From contig NZ_CP051180.1 in assembly GCF_012295575.1 (NCBI RefSeq), positions 2,356,001-2,420,000 of the forward strand: a DNA stretch of 64,000 bases. The letters are read 5' to 3'. A model generated the notes under the pieces. The model was not told where the DNA came from. It made no database searches and worked only from the letters and a program-made list of their open reading frames with translations. Below, piece by piece: positions 48,543-57,757 of the stretch. Source of the DNA: Ferrimonas lipolytica. GTDB lineage: Bacteria; Pseudomonadota; Gammaproteobacteria; Enterobacterales; Shewanellaceae. Position numbers and translations under genes: made by a program. Positions within the stretch are counted from its first letter, which is position 1; the number at the start of each line of letters is the position of its first letter.

Positions 48543-49491
48543 CTATCACGATGGTTCCGACGTGAACATCAACATCGTAGGGGCAGACGTGTCTGACCGT
48601 TGCCGAGCGCAAATCCAGCTGAGGTGAAGGTTCAAGCTGAGGTGAATACCCAAACTGTGGCGAATACCCAAGCTGTGTCGAAGGTCCATCACGATGGCCC
48701 CTACGCAACACCGTAGGGGCAGACGTGTCTGACCGTTGCCGAGCGCAAACCTAGCTGAGGTGAAGGCCCAAGCTGAGGTGAAGGTTCAATCGCGGTGAAT
48801 ACCCAAGCTGTGGCGAAGGTCCATCACGATGGCCCCTACGCAACATCGTAGGGGCAGACGTGTCTGACCGTTGCAGAGAACAAACCCAGCTGCGGTGAAG
48901 GTCCAAGCTGTGGCGAATACCCAAGCTGCGGCAAAGGTCCAAGCTGTGGCGAATACCCAAGCTGAGGCGAAGGTCCAAGCTGTGGCGAATACCCAAGCTG
49001 TGGCGAAGGTCCATCACGATGGCCCCTACGCAACACCGTAGGGGCAGACGTGTCTGACCGTTGCCGAGCGCAAATCCAGCTGAGGTGAAGGTTCAAGCTG
49101 AGGTGAATACCCAAACTGTGGCGAATACCCAAGCTGTGTCGAAGGTCCATCACGATGGCCCCTACGCAACACCGTAGGAGCAGACGTGTCTGACCGTTGC
49201 CGAGAACAAACCCAGCTGTGGCGAATACCCAAGCTGTGGCGAATACCCAAGCTGCGGCAAAGGTCCAAGCTGTGGCGAATACCCAAGCTGAGGCGAAGGT
49301 CCAAGCTGTGGCGAATACCCAAGCTGTGGCGAAGGTCCATCACGATGGCCCCTACGCAACACCGTAGGGGCAGACGTGTCTGACCGTTGCCGAGCGCAAA
49401 CCTAGCTGAGGTGAAGGTTCAAGCTGCGATGAAGGTTCAAGCTGAGGCGAATACCCAAGCTGTGGCGAAGGTCCATCACGATGGCCCCTAC
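48543..49491. repeat. REP-like palindrome array 6 (c/d families with 18-bp tandem repeats) upstream of flagellin
   Basis: Six d elements (GTAGGGGCAGAC, two bases, GTCTGACC) start at 48577, 48713, 48848, 49038, 49174 and 49364. Each is tail to tail with an inverted c element (GGTCCATCACGATGGCCCCTAC-type, the first degenerate at 48543). The stretches between pairs are made of 18-bp repeats alternating CAAGCTGTGGCGAATACC and CAAGCTGTGGCGAAGGTC, the last running into the GGTCC of the c element. Spacings of 135-136 and 190 bp reflect the number of 18-bp units. Open frames reading six-residue periods here are not genes. Confidence 0.95.
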
Positions 49492-49496
49492 AAAAT

Positions 49497-49524
49497 ATAA
49501 AGCAACGCTGAGGCGTTGCTTTAT
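49497..49524 (-). terminator. Probable terminator of tdk
   Basis: ATAAAGCAACGC pairs with GCGTTGCTTTAT around TGAG. It lies about 105 bp after the tdk stop and resembles the flrA terminator stem. Confidence 0.7.
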
Positions 49525-49628
49525 CAGAGCACTAACATGGGGACGCTAGCTATTATTCGAACGCGGCTAACCGACAATCAGCCGATGTGGTTTCGGCATG
49601 CCTTTGCGTAACGTCAGCCGCTATGCTT

Positions 49629-50201
49629 TTAATCCCAAGCTAATTCACGATAATGCTTACGGCACATCGAGACGTAACTGTCGTTACCGCCAATTTGAAC
49701 CTGCGCTCCGCCACGAACGGCAACGCCGCTTTCATCGAGACGAACCACCATGTTAGCTTTGCGACCGCAGTGGCAGATGGTTTTCAGTTCCACCAATTTG
49801 TCTGCCCACGCCAATAGGTATTGAGAGCCTTCAAACAGTTCGCCTAAGAAGTCGGTACGCAAGCCAAAACACAGCACTGGAATATTCAGTACATCGACCA
49901 CCTTAGTCAGTTGGCGCACCTGTGCTTTGGAGAGGAACTGGCTCTCATCAACCAACACACAGTTGGGTTGTTGCTGCTGATCTTCAATCAACTGACTTAA
50001 ATCATCGTCGGTTCCAAAGATTAGCGCTTCCGATTCCAGTCCAATCCGCGAGGTAACTTTGCCAACGCCGTAGCGATCGTCTAGGGCTGCAGTTAACACC
50101 AAGGCCTTCATCCCGCGCTCATGGTAGTTGTACGCCGATTGCAGCAATGAAGTGGATTTACCGGCATTCATGGCCGAGTAATAGAAATAGAGTTGAGCCA
50201 A
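49629..50201 (-). CDS. tdk: Thymidine kinase (type II)
   Basis: 190 residues. It phosphorylates thymidine to dTMP in the salvage pathway. The P-loop is in [14 protein letters not shown], the catalytic acidic segment is VLVDESQFL, and zinc-binding cysteines appear in ICHCGRKAN and MCRKHYRE. The start is a TTG with GGGGA six bases upstream. It is monocistronic, separated from the antiporter gene by a terminator. Confidence 0.96.
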   Translation of the reverse strand: MAQLYFYYSAMNAGKSTSLLQSAYNYHERGMKALVLTAALDDRYGVGKVTSRIGLESEALIFGTDDDLSQLIEDQQQQPNCVLVDESQFLSKAQVRQLTKVVDVLNIPVLCFGLRTDFLGELFEGSQYLLAWADKLVELKTICHCGRKANMVVRLDESGVAVRGGAQVQIGGNDSYVSMCRKHYRELAWD

Positions 50202-50234
50202 GGTGTGTCCCCAAATTTGAGTTTGCGAGAGTAT

Positions 50235-50268
50235 AAAAAAAACCGACGGTGGCGACCACCGTCGGTTT
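50235..50268 (-). terminator. Terminator of the nhaC-type gene
   Basis: AAACCGACGGTGG pairs with CCACCGTCGGTTT around CGA, with a long T-run on the minus strand, between the antiporter stop and the tdk start. Confidence 0.92.
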
Positions 50269-50303
50269 AGATATTTGTCGCGTGTTACCGAATTGACGTC
50301 AGC

Positions 50304-51857
50304 TTACTGAGCGATTCGACGCAGTGCAGTGATAGCGACAAACAGCGCTACCGTGCTCGCTGCAAAGCCGAAGGTGGCAGAGCCAGTGATACCAATAACC
50401 AGATAACCAACAGAGGCGATAGCTGCTACGGTTAATGCGTACGGTAGCTGAGTGGTAACGTGATCAATGTGGTGACAACCGGCGCCGGTACCAGACAACA
50501 CGGTGGTGTCGGAGATAGGCGAACAGTGATCGCCAAATACTGCACCGGCTAGAACAGCAGCCATCAACGGCAATAGCATTGCTACGTCAGCGGCCAAGGC
50601 AACGTCGGCTGCAATTGGCAGCATGATGGCAAAGGTACCCCAACTTGAGCCGGTAGAGAATGCGGTAACACCAGCCAAGACGAAGATAAGCAATGGCAGC
50701 AACCACATTGGCATGCTGGTTTGTACCAGTGACGCTAAGTACTTACCGGTTTCCAAGTCACCAATTACGCCAGCGATGGTCCATGCGAACAGCAGAATAT
50801 AAACCGCTTCTTTCATCGACGCTGCGCCGCTAAACAGGGCTTTCGCTACGGTAGCAGCAGCTAGGCGCTGGTAGAAGACCACACCGAAGGCAACCGTTAA
50901 GCTCACCAAAGAGGCATTAAATAGCGCCATAGTAGTGTCGGTGTTTTCCAGCGCGCCCATTACGGTAAATGGCGTATCGCCAAGGTTGGCAGCACCAGAG
51001 GCCAACATAAAGTAAACCGAGGCAACAACCAGTGACAGAATAGGCAGGAACAACCCCCAAACCGAGCCGTTGTCTGCTTCTTGCAAATCATTATCTACGC
51101 CTGGTGGATTGCCTTTGCTGGTATCCCACAGTTCGCCGGTAGCTTCAGTACGGGCAACGGCAGCACGCATTGGCCCAAACTGGATGTCAAAGATGATTAC
51201 GCAGAACAGGGTCGCCAGAGCAAAAATGGCGTACAGGTTCATCGGGATCATCTCAAGGAAGGCGTTCAATGGACCAATATCGGTTATCTCTCGGGCGGCA
51301 AATACGGTACCAATCAAGCCAACGATGTAGGCGCCCCATGAGGAGATAGGAGCCATGACACATACCGGAGCCGCAGTGGAATCGACACCGTAAGACAGCT
51401 CTTCACGCGAAACCTTATGATCGTCCGCTACTGGCTTGGCAACCGAACCAACAGACAGAGTATTAAAGTAATCATCAATAAAGATAATCATGCCCAGAGC
51501 CATAGTCATTAAACGGGCGTGACGCTTGGTTTTAATGCGACGGCGAGCCCACAGAGCAAAGGCACGAGCGGCACCAGAGACGTTAATAAGCGCGATGGTC
51601 ATACCTAATACCAACAAGAAGCCTAATAATGGCACGTTCCAGGTATCGATACCGTCTTCACCCCAGAATAACCCTTGAACTCGGCCAGCCAGATCGCTGA
51701 GCGCTTCCATTGGGGCGAAACCGGTGTGCATTAAAATGCCGACAATGATGCCTAAGCCAAGAGAGAGTAATACTTTGCGGGTAACCACAGCCATAGCAAT
51801 GGCAACCAGTGGTGGCAGTAGAGCAAAAATCGTGTTGTTAAATTCGTATGAAACCAT
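50304..51857 (-). CDS. NhaC-family Na+/H+ antiporter
   Basis: 517 residues, about 12 transmembrane helices. Typical segments are FIDDYFNTLSVGSVAKPVAD (20 residues), STAAPVCVMAPISSWG, AFSTGSSWGTFAIMLPIA and FGDHCSPISDTTVLSG. NhaC proteins exchange sodium and protons across the inner membrane; some relatives carry amino acids, so the substrate is not certain. It is divergent from a 400-bp gap and has its own terminator. Confidence 0.9.
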   Translation of the reverse strand: MVSYEFNNTIFALLPPLVAIAMAVVTRKVLLSLGLGIIVGILMHTGFAPMEALSDLAGRVQGLFWGEDGIDTWNVPLLGFLLVLGMTIALINVSGAARAFALWARRRIKTKRHARLMTMALGMIIFIDDYFNTLSVGSVAKPVADDHKVSREELSYGVDSTAAPVCVMAPISSWGAYIVGLIGTVFAAREITDIGPLNAFLEMIPMNLYAIFALATLFCVIIFDIQFGPMRAAVARTEATGELWDTSKGNPPGVDNDLQEADNGSVWGLFLPILSLVVASVYFMLASGAANLGDTPFTVMGALENTDTTMALFNASLVSLTVAFGVVFYQRLAAATVAKALFSGAASMKEAVYILLFAWTIAGVIGDLETGKYLASLVQTSMPMWLLPLLIFVLAGVTAFSTGSSWGTFAIMLPIAADVALAADVAMLLPLMAAVLAGAVFGDHCSPISDTTVLSGTGAGCHHIDHVTTQLPYALTVAAIASVGYLVIGITGSATFGFAASTVALFVAITALRRIAQ

Positions 51858-52254
51858 CTTTATTCTTCATTATTTAAGATGGAGGCACTGAGATCGCCGC
51901 AACTAGATGTTGTCGACTGAGGAGAAAAACAAAGAGAATTCTTGTTTCGCCGTTCTTTCAGTAGCGCTCCATAGTTACGGTAAACCTGTCTCTCGACAGA
52001 GATAACTATGGCAGTGTTGTACCTATTTGATACAACCCCAGCAGAATGGGATGACGCCCTATTCGCTTCGGCACTGACTCCTTTGGCCCAATATCAACGG
52101 TTGTCGACCTTCATTGGGTTACTGATAGGCAGTGCGCCTCTACACAAGTACGTTTTACTTGGTTTGTTACTTAGCGGGTAACGGCGGCATTCAACCATAG
52201 CAAACAGCTGTTTGCCTTGAAGATAACGCCATTGTGTGACCGATGTCTCGAACT
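51858..52254. other. Intergenic region with a two-tier hairpin
   Basis: It lies upstream of the antiporter and downstream of etfA, both on the minus strand. It contains a hairpin at 51969-52011 (outer arms CCATAGTTA/TAACTATGG, inner arms CTGTC/GACAG) and a possible 57-codon frame on the plus strand. No other structure was recognised. Confidence 0.6.
52008..52181 (+). CDS. Possible small protein, 57 residues
   Basis: ATG 52008 to TAA 52181 encodes MAVLYLFDTTPAEWDD and on to a hydrophobic C-terminus (FIGLLIGSAP, YVLLGLLLSG). There is no strong ribosome binding site, only AGAG eight bases before. The start codon is inside the 3' arm of the 51969-52011 hairpin. Without homologues it may be chance. 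Confidence 0.2.
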   Translation: MAVLYLFDTTPAEWDDALFASALTPLAQYQRLSTFIGLLIGSAPLHKYVLLGLLLSG

Positions 52255-53151
52255 TTATATGCTTGCGAGCAACTCTGGTAAAACTTTGTCCAACTCACCG
52301 GTTAAAGCGTAATCAGCCAGTTGCATCAGCGGTGCGTCTGCATCTTGGTTCACCGCTATCACGGTTTTTGCTTGTTTTATCCCCGCCATATGCTGAGTGG
52401 CACCAGAAATGCCTAAACCGATGTAGCGCTCTGGTGCAATTAACTGTCCAGTTTGGCCAACCTGCAGCTCACTCGGCAACCAACCAGAATCGATTACCGG
52501 TCGGGTGCCACCAATCGCGGCTTCGAGCTTGTCGGCGAGGGCTTCAACCAATGGCCACAGCTGTTCAGTACAGGCCCCGCGCCCCACGGCAATAACCGTT
52601 TTGGCTTCGGTTAATTGTGGCCGCATAGACTGGGACGGTTCAATGGTGCGTTCTACTAATGGAGTTAACTCCGCCACCGATAACCGTTGGTAATCTTTGG
52701 CAATGTCACCGGATACGGGGCTAAACCCCTGTGGGCGCACTGTAAATAGTACCGAACTGCCATCACCAACGATGCTTTGCTCAATCGCGCCAGCCCAGCT
52801 AGGTCGCGACCATTGCTGCGGCCCTGCAATTGCAGTGACTTCTGAAATCATCGGTAGATCTAGCTGCGCCGCCAGCCTTGGCATCAAATCTCGGCCCCAG
52901 TGATCGGTACCAGCGACAATGTGGCTACGCTTTTGGCAATAAGGCAACAACAGCTCACTCAACACCTCTGGGCCTGCCTCAGCTGCAACCGGTAATAACA
53001 GCACTTCACCATGTAACGGTTGAATAGGTAACCGATCCGCATCCAGTCCGCACACAATCACATCGAACCCTTGATTGAGTTTGGCTGTTGCCGCCAATAA
53101 GCGAGCCCATTCATTGTGATTGTGGCGGTGTAAAATCAACAGCGCGTTCAT
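52255..53151 (-). CDS. etfA: Electron transfer flavoprotein alpha subunit
   Basis: 298 residues. The C-terminal FAD-binding domain shows GSTRPVIDSGW-type motif as GGTRPVIDSGWLP, then VGQTGQLIAPERYIGLGISGA (as VGQTGQLIAPERY and IGLGISGATQH) and VIAVNQDADAPL. It passes electrons from acyl-CoA and other dehydrogenases to the ETF:quinone oxidoreductase. It overlaps etfB by four bases. The partner dehydrogenase genes are not in the window. Confidence 0.96.
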   Translation of the reverse strand: MNALLILHRHNHNEWARLLAATAKLNQGFDVIVCGLDADRLPIQPLHGEVLLLPVAAEAGPEVLSELLLPYCQKRSHIVAGTDHWGRDLMPRLAAQLDLPMISEVTAIAGPQQWSRPSWAGAIEQSIVGDGSSVLFTVRPQGFSPVSGDIAKDYQRLSVAELTPLVERTIEPSQSMRPQLTEAKTVIAVGRGACTEQLWPLVEALADKLEAAIGGTRPVIDSGWLPSELQVGQTGQLIAPERYIGLGISGATQHMAGIKQAKTVIAVNQDADAPLMQLADYALTGELDKVLPELLASI

Positions 53152-53864
53152 GCCAACTCTCCTTGCAGCAATACTGTCGCCAATGCCTGAGTGTCGGCTA
53201 ACTGCTGTCCCAGCCGAACCACTTGATGTCTTTGCTGGGCGACAACCTCAACTGAACCAGACGAAACCACGGCCGGTTCGAGCCGTTCTATTGGCAACCG
53301 ACGTGCCCTCATCAAGTTAGGTAGGGTGGCAAATCGAGGCGTGGCTAAACGCAGGTCGGCAGTAACCACCGCCGGTAAAGGTGTTTGATAATTACCGCGG
53401 CCGCCAGCACATAAACCACTGCCGCTAATGATGTTGCCATCCAGCTGCAGCTGGTCAACTGCAGACAACTGTGGCCAATTAAGCAAACCAGCTAGGCGTT
53501 GCCCAACCTGATGGTTATCGCCATCGCCGGATTGCTTGCCTAACAACACCAAATCCACTTTGGTGTGTTCAACCGCTTGCTGCAGTAGTTTGGCAATAAC
53601 ATTACAGTCATCGGTTAGTGTTGGTATTTGCAGAGCATGCTTACAGCCGAGCGCCATTGCAGCACGTAGCCCTTGCTCACTCGGGCTAACGGTCACTGCA
53701 ACCAATTCGGTCGCTTGCCCCGACTCTAATAATCGTAAGCCTTGCTCTAACGCCACTTCACTAAATGGGTCCAACACAAACTTTGGCTTATTTTCAGCGG
53801 ATTCCTGCACAGACGACTGCGGCATCAACTCCGGAATCGTCTTTATCGCGACCAATATCTTCAT
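53148..53864 (-). CDS. etfB: Electron transfer flavoprotein beta subunit
   Basis: 238 residues from ATG 53864 (MKILVAIKTIPE), with TAGAG just upstream; a TTG two codons earlier is less likely. Signatures are VLDPFSEVALEQGLRL, VLLGKQSGDGDNHQVGQRLAGLL (core GKQSGDGDNHQVGQ) and an N-terminal Rossmann-like fold that holds AMP. It forms the ETF heterodimer with EtfA, the next gene. Confidence 0.95.
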   Translation of the reverse strand: MKILVAIKTIPELMPQSSVQESAENKPKFVLDPFSEVALEQGLRLLESGQATELVAVTVSPSEQGLRAAMALGCKHALQIPTLTDDCNVIAKLLQQAVEHTKVDLVLLGKQSGDGDNHQVGQRLAGLLNWPQLSAVDQLQLDGNIISGSGLCAGGRGNYQTPLPAVVTADLRLATPRFATLPNLMRARRLPIERLEPAVVSSGSVEVVAQQRHQVVRLGQQLADTQALATVLLQGELA

Positions 53865-54174
53865 TAACAACTCTAAGTTTCAATAACTTAACGGCATTTT
53901 GAGTAGCAAAGTACCCAAAGGGATTGAAATTATTGTCCCACAGTGAAAATTTCAAGCGCAACACAACACCACAAATCACTGATAGAGATCACGTAAATGG
54001 TCGAATGGTTTTCAAAAGTGGCTTTTTGATTGAACTAATCAGGGAAAAGCTGAACTGAACATTATTAGAAGCAGAATTATAATGAAGATCAATAATCCTT
54101 ATTCTTGCTTTTTAGCAAAATAGATTTACTATTTATTTAAGCCATTAAAAAATTTTTCATAAGGGATACATCAC
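53865..54174. other. Divergent promoter region of etfBA and hns
   Basis: This AT-rich 310-bp gap must hold both promoters. AAGGGA lies just before the hns start. No ORF, hairpin or named operator was recognised with confidence. Confidence 0.5.
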
Positions 54175-54567
54175 ATGGTCGAATTTTTAGATGTGTTAAC
54201 TCACGGTCGTCGTCTTAAAGCACAACTTAAAGGCTTGTCTATTGATGAGCTTAATGAAGTTATCGAAAAGATGCAGGTTATTGCAGCTGAGCGCGAAGAA
54301 GAATTACGCGCAGAGAATGAAGCAAACGCAGAGCGCATTGCTAAAATCGAACAGCTACGCAAGTTAATGGCAGAAGATGGCATTAGCTTGGACGATCTAG
54401 GTTCTTCTACTGAGGTTAAAGTTCGTAAAAAACGCGCTCCTCGCCCAGCTAAGTACGCTATTGAAGTAGACGGTGAAACCATCACTTGGACTGGCCAAGG
54501 CCGTACTCCAAAAGCTATTAAAGAACGCTTAGATGCTGGTGCAAATTTGGACGATTTCCTAATTTAA
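54175..54567 (+). CDS. hns: H-NS family nucleoid protein
   Basis: 130 residues. The N-terminal helices (FLDVLTHGRRLKAQLKGLSI) and a charged coiled coil form the oligomerisation region. The basic linker VKVRKKRAPRPAKYAIEV leads to the DNA-binding domain with the TWTGQGRTPKAI motif (core GQGRTP, which contacts AT-rich minor groove). H-NS silences horizontally acquired and AT-rich genes. It is monocistronic with a strong terminator. Confidence 0.95.
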   Translation: MVEFLDVLTHGRRLKAQLKGLSIDELNEVIEKMQVIAAEREEELRAENEANAERIAKIEQLRKLMAEDGISLDDLGSSTEVKVRKKRAPRPAKYAIEVDGETITWTGQGRTPKAIKERLDAGANLDDFLI

Positions 54568-54582
54568 TTAAGCAGCAAATAT

Positions 54583-54610
54583 AAAACGGCCGCATATGCG
54601 GCCGTTTTTT
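54583..54610 (+). terminator. Terminator of hns
   Basis: AAAACGGCCGCATATGCGGCCGTTTT is a perfect hairpin followed by a T-run, 16 bp after the stop. Confidence 0.95.
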
Positions 54611-54723
54611 GTTACAAATTCATTCATTATTATTGGCAACAACCTTCATCGCGTTGCTTACAAGCTCCTAACCCCAAGGTAACATGCTGTTCATCCTAAG
54701 AGTTCTAAAGGACGACAGAATTC

Positions 54724-57700
54724 ATGAAGCATACTTACCTACAGGCCATTGGGCTGCTACTCCCAAGCCTAATTAGCCCCGTTAGCGCCAGCTCAGGGCA
54801 ATACCAATTAAGCCTAAGTAATAACACACCAACCTTAACTGCATTTACTAATGGCATTCTGGTAACAAAACCCGGGAAATTAGCTAAGAACCGCGTTTTA
54901 GTTGTTGAGGGTAATGTCATTACTGCTATTAGCGATGCCATTCCTAAAGGCGCTAAGGTTATCGACCTAAAAGGCCAATACGTTTATGCCGGTTTCATTG
55001 ATAGCTACGCCCAGTATGGATTAGATTGGGACTATGGTTATAGTGAAGATAAATCACCCCAATACACGGTAGAGCGATACGGTACTCGTTATAAGAATAC
55101 CGCTGTTCATAGCGACATGATCTGGGCAGATCATTTTAGCCCCGATAGCGAAGATGCCAAAACTTGGCTCAATAATGGTTTCACAAGTGTGCATTCAGCC
55201 TGGCAGGATGGAATATTCCAAGGCCAAGGGTTTGTTACCTCACTGGCACAAGGGGATGGCGCATCATTAATTTACAAATCTCAAAGCGGACCTTGGCTAT
55301 CTTTTAACAAGGGCTCGTCACAACAGGAATATCCCACATCAGTAATGGGGTCTATTGCGCTTATTAGACAAGTATTAGCTGAAGGTCAATGGTATAAACA
55401 ACAGTTTGGTAAACCTTTGTTACCTTCGGAACAAAGTTTGCTACCACTTACCAACTTCGATCAACAAGCCGCATTCTTTAAAGGAAGTCACCCAGATGAC
55501 ATTATCCGCGCCGCGCATCTGCTTGATAATAATCATGCAATTTTTGTTGGTTCCGGTCTGGAATTTGAGCGTATAGCGCAGCTTAAGCAATTAAACAGCA
55601 AATTAATCTTACCGCTAAGTTTCGCTAAGAAACCGGAAATTACATCGGTATATGACCCTCAAGAACTGACCTTAGCCAATATGCGCCACTGGGAACGTAG
55701 CCCAAGTAATATTGCCACGGTAGCCAACAACGATATTCCATTTGCCCTAACCATGGATGGTATCGACGGCGAAGACTTTTGGCCTCGGCTCAACAAGGCG
55801 ATGCGCTATGGTCTGTCTGGCGCAGATGCGCTTGCGGCCCTCACGACAACCCCCGCTCAATTCCTCGGCTTAGAAAGTGAACTCGGGCAGTTAGCACCGG
55901 GCTATCGTGCCGATTTAGTTATCAGTAACGGCGACCTATTTGCCGGCGGCACACTTGTGGCAACAGTACTGCAAGGGCAGTGGCATAACATCGGCGACAG
56001 CCAATATCAGCGGTACAGCGGTGAATGGCAGCTCCGTTGGTTTGATAACTCTCGCGTGCTTACTCTTACCGAAAAGGATGGCAAGCTCACTGGCAAACTT
56101 GGCGTTGATGACGATGCAATTACGTTACAGCAGCTAAACAGCCACACCACTGAGTTATCGTTCCAGTTGCCTGCGACAACATTCGGGCGCCAAGATAACG
56201 CCACCGTGACCTTGGTTCCATATGGCCAACAACTGCAAGGCAGCGTCCTATTGGCTAACGGTGAGTCTTGGTCATTAACAGCAGAAAAAACCAAACCGCA
56301 ACAGCACGAGTTAGCGACGGTCGAGCCGATAAACTTCGTATCAAAACAAACTTTTCCCAATGTCGCTTACGGACACAGCACCCTCCCCCAAGCACAAAAT
56401 ATGCTGATCCGAAATGCAACCGTTTGGACCAGCACCGAACAAGGCAATCTAGCCAATACCGATGTGTTGGTGCGTCACGGTAAGATCGACAAAATTGGCA
56501 GCAATCTTAAGCTCCCATCTGGCTATCAGTTAATCGATGGCAGTGGCAAGCACCTTACCGCCGGTATTATTGACGAGCACTCTCACATCGCCATTCATGG
56601 CGGGGTCAATGAATTCTCAGACAACAACACCGCTGAAGTGCGGATTGGCGATGTACTTGAACCAAGCGATATCGCTATCTACCGCTCTCTTGCCGGTGGC
56701 GTCACCAGCGCCCAACTATTGCATGGCAGCGCTAACCCTATCGGCGGCCAAGCACAGGTAATCAAGCTACGTTGGGGCCAAGACGCCCAAGGATTAGCAT
56801 TTACCGCTGCTCCGCCGTCGATTAAATTTGCCTTAGGTGAAAACGTCAAACAGAGCAACTGGGGTGACAACTACAACATTCGCTACCCTCAAACTAGGAT
56901 GGGCGTTGAAGCGATGCTACGTGATGGTTTTCAACAGGCCAGTAACTATCAGCACGAGTTAACCGCATGGGATGGGCTCAGCCGTCGCCAGCAGCGACGC
57001 ACCATTGCCCCTAAGCCAGATCTGCGACTGCAAACGGTATTGGAAGTACTTAACAGTGAACGCCATATTCATATCCACTCCTACGTCCACACTGAAATGT
57101 TGATGATGCTTGGCTTAGCCGATGAGCTGGGCTTTAAGGTGCAAACCTTTACCCACTCACTAGAGGGCTACAAATTGGCGTCAGAGATGGCCGCCGCGGG
57201 TACCAGCGCCGCCACCTTCGCCGATTGGTGGGCATATAAGTTTGAGGTGTATGACGCGATTCCGCAAAACGCCTGTGTAATGACCGAGCAAGGCGTTTTA
57301 ACCAGCATCCACTCCGACAGTAACGATCTGATTCGGCGCCTTAACCAAGAAGCAGCCAAGTCCATCATGTATTGCGGTATGTCAGAACAACAAGCATGGC
57401 AAATGGTCACTATTAACCCGGCTAAACAGCTCAAGGTTGATCACCTAGTCGGCTCAATTGAAGCAGGTAAACAGGCGGATTTGGTACTGTGGAGCGCTAA
57501 TCCGCTGTCGGTTTACGCACGCGCAGAAATCACCTGGATCGATGGCGCTCGTTATTTCTCTATCGAGCAAGACCAGCAACGGCGTCGAGCCATTAACCAA
57601 GAGCGACAACAGCTCATCGCTAAGCTACTGCAGGATGATTCCCCTGCCGAGGACGGTGAGCAGTTAACGCCATTGCCAGCATCAACTTGGCACTGCGATA

Positions 57701-57747
57701 CCGTTGGCCAACATAGCCATCAATCACACAGCCACCAGCAACACTAG
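54724..57747 (+). CDS. Secreted double-domain amidohydrolase-like protein
   Basis: 1007 residues with an N-terminal signal peptide (MKHTYLQAIGLLLPSLISPVSA, hydrophobic core IGLLLPSLIS). Two amidohydrolase-like halves follow. In the second the metal ligands are all visible: HSH (H619, H621), HIHSYVH (about 781-787), H811 in FTHSLEG, and D865 in IHSDSND. In the first, the HxH position reads DSY (93-95) and the later ligands are missing, so it is probably not catalytic. The halves are joined by a beta-rich segment (about 440-540). The C-terminus is His-rich (QHSHQSHSHQQH). The substrate is unknown; imidazolonepropionase- or dipeptidase-like activity is possible. It is followed by a related gene ten bases on. 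Confidence 0.9.
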   Translation: MKHTYLQAIGLLLPSLISPVSASSGQYQLSLSNNTPTLTAFTNGILVTKPGKLAKNRVLVVEGNVITAISDAIPKGAKVIDLKGQYVYAGFIDSYAQYGLDWDYGYSEDKSPQYTVERYGTRYKNTAVHSDMIWADHFSPDSEDAKTWLNNGFTSVHSAWQDGIFQGQGFVTSLAQGDGASLIYKSQSGPWLSFNKGSSQQEYPTSVMGSIALIRQVLAEGQWYKQQFGKPLLPSEQSLLPLTNFDQQAAFFKGSHPDDIIRAAHLLDNNHAIFVGSGLEFERIAQLKQLNSKLILPLSFAKKPEITSVYDPQELTLANMRHWERSPSNIATVANNDIPFALTMDGIDGEDFWPRLNKAMRYGLSGADALAALTTTPAQFLGLESELGQLAPGYRADLVISNGDLFAGGTLVATVLQGQWHNIGDSQYQRYSGEWQLRWFDNSRVLTLTEKDGKLTGKLGVDDDAITLQQLNSHTTELSFQLPATTFGRQDNATVTLVPYGQQLQGSVLLANGESWSLTAEKTKPQQHELATVEPINFVSKQTFPNVAYGHSTLPQAQNMLIRNATVWTSTEQGNLANTDVLVRHGKIDKIGSNLKLPSGYQLIDGSGKHLTAGIIDEHSHIAIHGGVNEFSDNNTAEVRIGDVLEPSDIAIYRSLAGGVTSAQLLHGSANPIGGQAQVIKLRWGQDAQGLAFTAAPPSIKFALGENVKQSNWGDNYNIRYPQTRMGVEAMLRDGFQQASNYQHELTAWDGLSRRQQRRTIAPKPDLRLQTVLEVLNSERHIHIHSYVHTEMLMMLGLADELGFKVQTFTHSLEGYKLASEMAAAGTSAATFADWWAYKFEVYDAIPQNACVMTEQGVLTSIHSDSNDLIRRLNQEAAKSIMYCGMSEQQAWQMVTINPAKQLKVDHLVGSIEAGKQADLVLWSANPLSVYARAEITWIDGARYFSIEQDQQRRRAINQERQQLIAKLLQDDSPAEDGEQLTPLPASTWHCDTVGQHSHQSHSHQQH

Positions 57748-57757
57748 GAGTACACAC

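Noticed and set aside
48388-49383. Proteins with six-residue periods read from array 6
   Set aside because: These frames are translations of the 18-bp minisatellite and the palindromes on both strands. No ribosome sites and no fixed frame between blocks.
52236-52595. 119-codon plus-strand frame over etfA
   Set aside because: It is antisense to a well conserved part of EtfA and has no start signal.
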